This document shows positions 57,205 through 64,000 of a stretch of 64,000 nt of DNA, one piece after another. Source of the DNA: an uncultured Pelagibacteraceae bacterium (GTDB lineage: Bacteria; Pseudomonadota; Alphaproteobacteria; Pelagibacterales; Pelagibacteraceae); the NCBI GenBank assembly GCA_902581585.1, contig CACHPB010000005.1, forward strand, positions 1 to 64,000, written 5' to 3'. The position numbers and the translations under genes were made by a program. Under the pieces are notes generated by a model. It was not told where the DNA came from. It saw only the letters and a list, made by a program, of their open reading frames with translations, and made no database searches. How positions within the stretch are numbered: the first letter of the stretch is position 1; each line of letters starts with the position of its first letter.

Positions 57205-57269
57205 AATAAAAAAGTTCAGGATGTATATAATGGTAAATTAAAAAAAATCTATGGGATTTTAATTTAAAT

Positions 57270-59045
57270 TTAATTGATTTTTTGAAGTTTTTTAAGCTCT
57301 TTTAGCTCATTAAATGTAGCTTCACTTAAATCTTGTGAGAATCTTGATTCTAAATCAGCTATTCTTACTTCTAGTTCATAATTTTTAAGATCTCTAATAA
57401 TCTCAGATAATATTTCAAGTAATTTTTCATCATTATTAAAATTTTTTGCAATTATATGTTTTATAGATGCATATTTTAAAACTCTTTCTATTAAATTTTG
57501 ATCAACGTTAAAGTTTTCTATATCTGTAATTTCAAAATTCTTTGATTGGATTAAAATTTCACTAAGTAACAATTTATTTTCATTGCTAAATAATTTTACA
57601 TTTTCAATTAAATTGAAGTTATCTCTAATTAGTTCAGGTTTTTTTAACAAAATATATAAAAATGAAAATTCTTTGAGATCAATTGCTTTTAAAGATTTAG
57701 TCTCATTATAAAAATTTTGAGTTGATTTAAGTGATTTAGTGGGTTTTAAATAATCTTTACTATATTTTAAATTTGTATTTGGAGTAAATACTGAAATCTT
57801 TTCTAAGAAATATTCTAGTACATACTTCTTTATAAATTCGTCTTTTATAGTTGACGAAATCGATCTTAACCTTTTTTCAAAAATAGCTCTTGAAGATGGG
57901 CTGTCATCCATATTTTTTAAATAATGATCGAATATAAATTTATGAATAGAGACTGAATTGCTTTGTGAGTAATCTAGAAAGAAGTCTCTACCCTTTTCAT
58001 TTACAAAACTGTCGGGGTCATGATTATCAGGTAAAAATAAAAAGGAAATTTTTTTCTCAGGTTTTAATTCAATAATAGAATTTTCTGCAGCCCTTAATGC
58101 TGCTTTATAACCACTTTCGTCACCATCAAAACATATAACTATTTCATCAAAAAATTGATTTAAGGACAAAATCTGCCTTGTTGTCAAAGAAGTTCCTAAA
58201 TTAGCAACAACATTATCAATCTTATTTTTACTTAGTCCTATCACATCCATATAACCCTCAACTAAGAAAATATTATTTAAGCTATTTGATAGTTTTCGTG
58301 CAGAATCTAAATTAAAAAGATTCGATCCTTTTTTAAAAAAAGGAGTTTCTGGAGAATTTATATATTTTGCAGAATATTTACTTTCTTTTAATATTCTTCC
58401 ACCAATCGCAATTATTTCACCTGTAATATTTCTAATAGGAAATATTACTCTTTCTCTAAATCTAGATAAATGTTTTTTTTTATTCTGATCAAAATAAAAT
58501 AGACCACTATCTTTGATTTCATTTTCATTGAACTCCGCAAATATATTTTTTTGAAAATTTACATCATTGGTTTCAAATCCAATCTTGAATTTTTTCACTT
58601 CTTCTAAAGTTAATCCTCTTTTTTTGAGATAATTTTTAGCGTCGGTTGAAATTGGATTTTTTAATAATTCATTGTGATAATGGTCAACATATTTATTAAA
58701 AATTGATTTATAATTGTTCCATTTTTTTTCCCTAATCTCATCTTCTTTTGAAAAAGTATAAGGCCTCATTCCAGCAAGATTTGCAAGTGACTTTACAGCT
58801 TCTCCAAATTTTAAGTTTTGTGTTTTCATTACAAAATCAAATATGTTGCCATGTTCTGCAGTGCTAAAACAATGATAGAATTCTTTTTCATCGTTTACAG
58901 TAAATGAGGGAGTCTTTTCAGTTTTGAACGGAGATAATCCAACATATTCTTTACCTCTTTTTTTTAAATTTACAGTTTTAGATACAACTGTTGAAACTTT
59001 TAATCTTGTTTTTATTTCCTCTAAATATTCTTTTGGATACTTCAT
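57270..59045 (-). CDS. dnaG: DNA primase DnaG with degenerate zinc-binding domain
   Basis: 591 residues. The N-terminal domain aligns with E. coli but its zinc ligands are mostly lost: C-P-F-H becomes S-P-F-K (LSPFKTEKTPSF), and of Y-H-C-F-G-C only the first Cys remains (YHCFSTAEHG). The RNA polymerase domain has RVIFPIRNITGEIIAIGGR, the TOPRIM VEGYMDVIGLSKNKIDNVVANLGT about residue 260, and VICFDGDESGYKAALRA. It makes primers at the fork. It overlaps yqeY by 4 bases and lies 65 bases before rpoD. Confidence 0.96.
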   Translation of the reverse strand: MKYPKEYLEEIKTRLKVSTVVSKTVNLKKRGKEYVGLSPFKTEKTPSFTVNDEKEFYHCFSTAEHGNIFDFVMKTQNLKFGEAVKSLANLAGMRPYTFSKEDEIREKKWNNYKSIFNKYVDHYHNELLKNPISTDAKNYLKKRGLTLEEVKKFKIGFETNDVNFQKNIFAEFNENEIKDSGLFYFDQNKKKHLSRFRERVIFPIRNITGEIIAIGGRILKESKYSAKYINSPETPFFKKGSNLFNLDSARKLSNSLNNIFLVEGYMDVIGLSKNKIDNVVANLGTSLTTRQILSLNQFFDEIVICFDGDESGYKAALRAAENSIIELKPEKKISFLFLPDNHDPDSFVNEKGRDFFLDYSQSNSVSIHKFIFDHYLKNMDDSPSSRAIFEKRLRSISSTIKDEFIKKYVLEYFLEKISVFTPNTNLKYSKDYLKPTKSLKSTQNFYNETKSLKAIDLKEFSFLYILLKKPELIRDNFNLIENVKLFSNENKLLLSEILIQSKNFEITDIENFNVDQNLIERVLKYASIKHIIAKNFNNDEKLLEILSEIIRDLKNYELEVRIADLESRFSQDLSEATFNELKELKKLQKIN

Positions 59046-59506
59046 TTTTGGTTTAGCAATTCTTTTATCATTGCTCCAGCTTTAGAGAAATCAATGCTAT
59101 CAGCATTATTTTTTTTTAACTCACCCATCACTTTGCCCATATCTTTAATTGAACTTGCTCCAGTGGAATTAACAATCTCAGAACATAACTTCCTAGTATC
59201 TTCATCGCCAAGTTGTTTAGGTAAATATTGACTAATTACTTCCACTTCTTTCTCTTCTACTTCTTGAAGATCATTTCTATTGTTTTTTTTGTACATTTCT
59301 ATTGATTCGGTTCTTTGCTTTATCATTTTTTTTAAAAGCTTTTTAACGTCCTCGTCATCAGTCTCTTTTTTATCAGCTTGAGATCTATTGCTAATATCCA
59401 AATCCTTAATACCTGATAAAATTAACCTATAAGTTGATATTTTATTTTTATCCTTCGCTTTTAAAGCACTTTTATAGTCTGTTCCGATTTTTTCTCTTAA
59501 GCTCAT
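59042..59506 (-). CDS. yqeY: GatB/YqeY-domain protein
   Basis: 154 residues: MSLREKIGTDYKSALKAKDKNKISTYRLILSGIKD, then LLKKMIKQRTESIEMYKKNNRNDLQEVEEKEVEVISQYLPKQL and KDMGKVMGELKKNNADSIDFSKAGAMIKELL. This is the YqeY tail domain related to GatB, which binds tRNA in the amidotransferase. Free-standing copies are commonly next to dnaG-rpoD, as here. Function unsettled. Divergent from carA. Confidence 0.92.
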   Translation of the reverse strand: MSLREKIGTDYKSALKAKDKNKISTYRLILSGIKDLDISNRSQADKKETDDEDVKKLLKKMIKQRTESIEMYKKNNRNDLQEVEEKEVEVISQYLPKQLGDEDTRKLCSEIVNSTGASSIKDMGKVMGELKKNNADSIDFSKAGAMIKELLNQK

Positions 59507-59581
59507 AATATAATTTTATCGCATCAAAAAAATTCTTCCAAAAGAAAAAAAAATTTTTTTACAAAATATACATTAGATGTG

Positions 59582-59610
59582 TTGCGCAAAAAAAGGTTTT
59601 ATTGTATAGA
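59582..59610 (+). promoter_or_regulatory. Promoter of carAB
   Basis: TTGCGC at 59582-59587 and TATAGA at 59605-59610 with a 17-base spacer. Transcription would begin about 59617, leaving a leader of roughly 15 bases before the TTG start of carA. No attenuator-like structure fits in so short a leader. Confidence 0.5.
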
Positions 59611-59631
59611 CCTTTAACTCATGAGTTGTAA

Positions 59632-60825
59632 TTGAACAAAAAACAAAAAAATAAAATTGCAATTAAACATCAATTTCCCACAGGTATTTTAGTTTTAGAC
59701 AACAAGACAGTTTTTAAGGGTGTTGGTCTTGGATATCAAGGTTCAGCAACTGGAGAAGTTTGTTTTAACACTTCTTTAACTGGATACCAAGAGATTATAT
59801 CTGACCCTTCGTATGCTGGTCAAATTATTAACTTTACATTTCCTCATATTGGAAATGTTGGAACTAATAATGAAGATTTAGAGTCTGATAAAATTTGGAC
59901 AAGAGGTGCAATATTTAATTCTGAGATTACTTCTCCCTCAAATTACAGAGCTTTAAAAACCTTAGACGAATGGCTAAAAAAAAACAAAATAGTTGGATTG
60001 ACTGGATTAGATACAAGAAGCTTAACAAATTTTATACGTGATAAAGGTGCTCCAAAAGGAACGATATCAAATAATAAAAAAGGTATATTTAATATTAAAA
60101 AATTAATTAATAATTCAATTACATGGCCTGGACTAGATGGCTTAGATCTTGCAAAAGAAGTTTCAACAAAAAAAACATACTCATGGAAAGGTTTTAAAAC
60201 TTGGAGAAAAGAGACTGGGTATAAAAAAAATTCCAAAAAAATTTTTAAGATAGTTGCAATTGATTATGGAATTAAAAAAAATATTTTAAGATATTTTTCT
60301 GATTATAATTGTGATGTAAAAGTAGTTTCTTGTAAGACAACCGCGGAGGAGATTTCAAAATTAAAACCAGATGGAATTTTTTTATCAAATGGTCCAGGTG
60401 ACCCAGCAGCAACCGGTAGATATGCAATTAAAACCATACAAAAATTAATAAAGCGGAATTATCCAATCTTTGGTATTTGCTTGGGCCATCAAATTTTAGC
60501 TTTAGCGTTAAATGCCAAAACAAAAAAAATGAAGTTAGGTCATAGGGGAGCAAATCATCCTGTAAAAAATTTAATTAATAACAAAGTTGAGATTACAAGC
60601 CAAAATCACGGTTTCGTTGTAATAGAAAAAAGCTTATCCAAAAAAATTCAAATAACTCATAAGTCACTTTTTGATAATACTATTGAAGGAATAAGATTAA
60701 AAAGTAGACCTGTTTTTTCAGTTCAATACCATCCTGAAGCAAATCCAGGACCACAGGATAGTCAATATTTATTTAAAAGTTTTATTCAAGATGTAAAAAA
60801 ATATGCCCAAAAGAAAAGATATTAA
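59632..60825 (+). CDS. carA: Carbamoyl-phosphate synthase small subunit
   Basis: 397 residues, starting at a TTG because an in-frame TAA lies directly before it and the next Met is well inside. N-terminal [37 protein letters not shown]; the C-terminal class I glutamine amidotransferase has FLSNGPGDP, nucleophile Cys in [13 protein letters not shown] and the His/Glu in [11 protein letters not shown]. It supplies ammonia to CarB for arginine and pyrimidine synthesis. Overlaps carB by 23 bases. Confidence 0.96.
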   Translation: MNKKQKNKIAIKHQFPTGILVLDNKTVFKGVGLGYQGSATGEVCFNTSLTGYQEIISDPSYAGQIINFTFPHIGNVGTNNEDLESDKIWTRGAIFNSEITSPSNYRALKTLDEWLKKNKIVGLTGLDTRSLTNFIRDKGAPKGTISNNKKGIFNIKKLINNSITWPGLDGLDLAKEVSTKKTYSWKGFKTWRKETGYKKNSKKIFKIVAIDYGIKKNILRYFSDYNCDVKVVSCKTTAEEISKLKPDGIFLSNGPGDPAATGRYAIKTIQKLIKRNYPIFGICLGHQILALALNAKTKKMKLGHRGANHPVKNLINNKVEITSQNHGFVVIEKSLSKKIQITHKSLFDNTIEGIRLKSRPVFSVQYHPEANPGPQDSQYLFKSFIQDVKKYAQKKRY

Positions 60826-63800
60826 AAAAATATTAGTAATTGGTGCAGGCCCAATAATAATTGGGCAAGCATGTGAATTTGATTACTCTGGTACACAAGC
60901 ATGTAAGGCTCTTAAAGATGAAGGTTTTGAGGTAGTATTAATAAATTCAAATCCTGCAACTATAATGACAGATCCTGGAGTTGCAGATAAAACTTATATA
61001 GAACCTATTACAATTGCTGTCCTTGAGGAAGTAATCAAAAAAGAAAAGCCTAATGCAATTCTTCCTACTATGGGCGGGCAGACCGCTTTAAATTTAGCAA
61101 TTAGTGCAGAAAAAGCAGGTCTTCTTAAAAAATATAAAATTGAACTAATAGGGGCAAATTCAAAAGCAATTGAAAACGCTGAGGACCGTAAAAAATTTAG
61201 AAAAAATATGTCTGACATTGGTTTAGATTTACCAAAGTCTAGGATCATAAATAATTTCAAAGACGCCTCAACATGTTTAAAAGAAATTGGTTTACCTGCA
61301 ATTATAAGACCTTCATTCACATTGGGTGGATTAGGTGGAGGAATAGCAAAAAGTAAAAAAGAATTCTTTAAACTTGTTAGAAATGGAATGAATGAGTCGC
61401 CTCAAAATCAAGTTTTAATTGAAGAGTCTTTAGAAGGGTGGAAAGAGTTTGAGATGGAGGTTGTAAGAGACAAAAATGACAACTGTATAATTATTTGTTC
61501 TATAGAAAATGTTGATCCAATGGGAATACATACTGGGGACTCAATTACTGTCGCTCCAGCTTTAACGCTCACTGATAAAGAATACCAAGTCATGAGAAAT
61601 GCCTCTATTGCTTGTTTGAGAAAAATTGGGGTTGAGACGGGAGGGTCAAATGTGCAGTTTGCAATTAACCCTAGAAATGGAAGAATGGTTATAATTGAGA
61701 TGAATCCTAGGGTATCAAGATCGTCAGCTCTTGCCTCTAAAGCCACAGGTTTTCCAATCGCAAAAGTAGCTGCTAAACTTGCAGTTGGATATACTCTTGA
61801 CGAATTAAAAAATGAAATTACAAAGGTAACGCCAGCTTCATTTGAACCAACAATTGATTATGTAGTTACAAAAATACCTAGATTTACATTTGAGAAATTT
61901 TCTGACACCAAAGCTGTGCTTGGAACCTCAATGAGATCGGTTGGCGAGGCAATGGCAATTGGTAGAAATTTTAAAGAATCCTTCCAAAAAGCTTTAGTTT
62001 CATTAGAAACTGGGTTATCTGGATTAGATAGTTTGTTTAATTATTCAAAAAAAGAGATCTTAAAAAATTTAAAAGTTAGTATTCCAAATAGACTACTATT
62101 AATTGGTGAAGCTTTTAGGAAAAATATTCCATTAAACACAATATATAAACTTTCAAAAGTTGATCCTTGGTTTCTTAATCAAATCAAAGATCTTGTTGAT
62201 GAAGAAAAAAATATAATTCAGAAAGGAATTCCAAAAAAATACAATGAGTTTAATAGAATTAAATCTATTGGTTTTTCAGATAAAAAATTATCAAAACTTA
62301 CAGGAATTAAAGAAAAAATCGTAAAATCTAAAAGAGTTGCTCTTAAAGTTTTGCCTGTCTTTAAAAAAGTAGATACTTGCGCGGCAGAATTTAAATCTTT
62401 TACTCCGTATATGTATTCAACGTATCAGAGAAATTTTGCATTAAATACTGAGTGTGAGGCCGATCCTAGTAATAAACAAAAAATAATTATACTTGGAGGA
62501 GGTCCAAATAGAATTGGTCAAGGAATAGAATTTGATTATTGCTGTTGTCAGGCAAGTTTTTCTCTAAAGGAAGCTGGATTTGAAACAATTATGGTAAATT
62601 GTAATCCAGAAACTGTTTCGACAGATTACGATACAAGTGATAGATTATACTTTGAGCCTCTTATAGAGGAATATGTTCAAAATATTATTCTAAAAGAAAA
62701 ATCAAAAGGAAATTTGATTGGAGTTATTGCTCAATTTGGAGGTCAAACTCCAATTAAATTAGCAAAATTTTTGCATGAAAACAACTTACCAATACTTGGT
62801 ACTCAATATGGTTCAATTGATTTAGCAGAGGATAGAGATCGTTTCAGAGATCTATTAAACAAACTGAATTTAAAACAAGCAAAAAGTGGTATTGCTAACA
62901 AGTTTGATCAAGCAATTAAAATAAGTGAAAAAATTGGTCTTCCAGTTGTTGTAAGACCCTCGTATGTTTTGGGTGGAAGAGCAATGGAAATAGTTCATGA
63001 TAAAAGCCAACTTAAAAAATTTGTTAATGAAGCTTTCAGAGCTTCAGAGCAAAATCCAATTTTAATTGATAAATTTATAGATCATGCAATGGAAGTTGAT
63101 GTTGATGCTATCTCTGATGGAAAAGATGTTTATGTTGCAGGTATAATGCAACACATTGAAGAAGCAGGAGTTCATTCTGGGGACTCAGCATGTTGTTTAC
63201 CTCCAGTATCAATCAAAGATAATCTTTTAAAAGAAATTAAAATCCAAACTAGAAAATTAGCATTAGCACTAAAAGTTAAAGGTCTTTTAAATATTCAATT
63301 CGCAATAAAGAAGGATGAAATATTTGTTATAGAAGTAAACCCAAGAGCAAGTAGAACAGTTCCATTCGTCTCAAAAGCTAATGGGGTTCCGCTAGCTAAA
63401 ATTGCGTCCAGAATAATGGCAGGAGAAAAACTTTCAAAATATAAATTAAAATATAAAACCAACAAAAAATTTGCGGTCAAAGAAGCAGTATTCCCATTCA
63501 ACAAATTTCCTGATAGTGATCTATTGCTTGGACCAGAAATGAAATCTACTGGAGAGGTGATGGGTTTTGATGATGATTTTGGTATGGCAATAGCCAAAAG
63601 TCAGATAGCAGCAGCAAATTCATTACCAACAAAAGGTTTAGCATTTTTATCTGTTAAAGATTCTCATAAACAAGAAATAATTGGTATTGCACAAAGGTTG
63701 TTAAAATTGGGATTTTCTTTGTCAGCAACAAAAGGGACTGCAGATATTTTAATTAAAAATGGTATGAAATGCAGAAAAATTAATAAAGTGAGTAGTGGTA

Positions 63801-64000
63801 AACCTCATATAGTGGATGTACTTAATTCAAAGAAAATATCTTTAGTAATTAATACTGGTGGTGGAAATAGTGAAAATAGAATAAGTGATGCAAAGGCTTT
63901 AAGAAGAGGAACCTTGGCTAATAAAATTCCATATTGTACAAATATGTCTACCGCATATTCATTTTTAGAGGCAATAAATGCTCTGAAAACGAAAAAACTT
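60803..64000 (+). CDS. carB: Carbamoyl-phosphate synthase large subunit (3' end beyond window)
   Basis: Not in the ORF track because no stop is reached. ATG 60803 overlaps the carA end; 1066 codons are open to the last base. [34 protein letters not shown] starts the first pre-ATP-grasp domain, [13 protein letters not shown] and [39 protein letters not shown] the first ATP-grasp, [24 protein letters not shown] the second half, [19 protein letters not shown] the second ATP-grasp, and the MGS-like allosteric domain begins about residue 945. Only a short C-terminal part is missing, judged from the usual length near 1070-1100. Confidence 0.97.
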   Translation, partial: MPKRKDIKKILVIGAGPIIIGQACEFDYSGTQACKALKDEGFEVVLINSNPATIMTDPGVADKTYIEPITIAVLEEVIKKEKPNAILPTMGGQTALNLAISAEKAGLLKKYKIELIGANSKAIENAEDRKKFRKNMSDIGLDLPKSRIINNFKDASTCLKEIGLPAIIRPSFTLGGLGGGIAKSKKEFFKLVRNGMNESPQNQVLIEESLEGWKEFEMEVVRDKNDNCIIICSIENVDPMGIHTGDSITVAPALTLTDKEYQVMRNASIACLRKIGVETGGSNVQFAINPRNGRMVIIEMNPRVSRSSALASKATGFPIAKVAAKLAVGYTLDELKNEITKVTPASFEPTIDYVVTKIPRFTFEKFSDTKAVLGTSMRSVGEAMAIGRNFKESFQKALVSLETGLSGLDSLFNYSKKEILKNLKVSIPNRLLLIGEAFRKNIPLNTIYKLSKVDPWFLNQIKDLVDEEKNIIQKGIPKKYNEFNRIKSIGFSDKKLSKLTGIKEKIVKSKRVALKVLPVFKKVDTCAAEFKSFTPYMYSTYQRNFALNTECEADPSNKQKIIILGGGPNRIGQGIEFDYCCCQASFSLKEAGFETIMVNCNPETVSTDYDTSDRLYFEPLIEEYVQNIILKEKSKGNLIGVIAQFGGQTPIKLAKFLHENNLPILGTQYGSIDLAEDRDRFRDLLNKLNLKQAKSGIANKFDQAIKISEKIGLPVVVRPSYVLGGRAMEIVHDKSQLKKFVNEAFRASEQNPILIDKFIDHAMEVDVDAISDGKDVYVAGIMQHIEEAGVHSGDSACCLPPVSIKDNLLKEIKIQTRKLALALKVKGLLNIQFAIKKDEIFVIEVNPRASRTVPFVSKANGVPLAKIASRIMAGEKLSKYKLKYKTNKKFAVKEAVFPFNKFPDSDLLLGPEMKSTGEVMGFDDDFGMAIAKSQIAAANSLPTKGLAFLSVKDSHKQEIIGIAQRLLKLGFSLSATKGTADILIKNGMKCRKINKVSSGKPHIVDVLNSKKISLVINTGGGNSENRISDAKALRRGTLANKIPYCTNMSTAYSFLEAINALKTKKL

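Noticed and set aside
60994-61746. Two minus-strand ORFs (108 and 112 residues)
   Set aside because: Both are antisense to carB, whose frame is open and full of family motifs; typical shadows.
63295-63597. Minus-strand ORF of 100 residues
   Set aside because: Antisense shadow of carB.

Overview
The window is a very AT-rich, gene-dense stretch of an alphaproteobacterial chromosome. Overlapping or nearly touching genes, a proteorhodopsin / ferredoxin / ferredoxin-NADP reductase block, a yqeY-dnaG-rpoD operon next to carAB, and alphaproteobacterial-type DksA and DnaG all point to a streamlined marine bacterium of the SAR11 (Pelagibacterales) type. The lineage is inferred from composition and gene content; no 16S gene is present.

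Layout. (a) 1-1621, minus strand: a D-glycerate 3-kinase-like gene cut by the window edge and two GFA-fold zinc proteins. (b) 1737-3441, plus strand: umuDC, with a TTGACA/TATTAA promoter and a perfect GAAC-N7-GAAC LexA-type operator just before the start codon. (c) 3434-13350, minus strand: a compact ten-gene unit, the most unusual accessory region here. In transcription order it holds a PMT-type polyprenyl-phosphate glycosyltransferase, a 41-residue membrane peptide absent from the ORF track, a dolichol-phosphate-mannose-synthase-like GT2, a DUF1800/DUF1501 pair, a GH-A clan glycoside hydrolase, and four polysaccharide-lyase-like proteins (three related jelly-roll proteins and one AlgL-like toroid), most of them exported. 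It looks like a system for making, secreting and trimming an acidic polysaccharide, or for attacking one; its function is not known. (d) 13430-18760: dksA, a GST, FNR, ferredoxin and a blue-tuned proteorhodopsin with its own terminator and a palindrome-rich upstream region, then a propionyl-CoA-synthetase-like gene. (e) 18767-27940: housekeeping genes (dihydroorotase-like, ygfZ, MazG-like, fumC, asmA, uvrD/pcrA, pepP).

(f) 27932-49208, minus strand: an unbroken division and cell-wall (dcw) cluster, mraZ-ftsZ-rsmH-ftsL-ftsI-murEF-mraY-murD-ftsW-murG-murC-murB-ddl-ftsQ-ftsA-lpxC-bamD-ligA. Three departures stand out: ftsZ sits between mraZ and rsmH instead of after ftsA; murE and murF are fused; and ftsQ can only be read whole across a one-base frameshift at a run of eight U. 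Three TGGG repeats at 10-bp spacing upstream of mraZ match known MraZ-binding boxes.

(g) 49355-64000: RNase P RNA, an AmpD-type amidase, mlaA-mlaC, then a small island of four short genes bounded by a tRNA(CAU) and a 47-bp perfect copy of that tRNA's 3' part (a probable integration scar), a TPR-sulfotransferase, a tRNA-Val(GAC) with non-canonical D and T loops, rpoD, dnaG (zinc ligands mostly lost), yqeY, and divergent carA-carB, with carB running off the window. No CRISPR array, insertion sequence or rRNA was seen.
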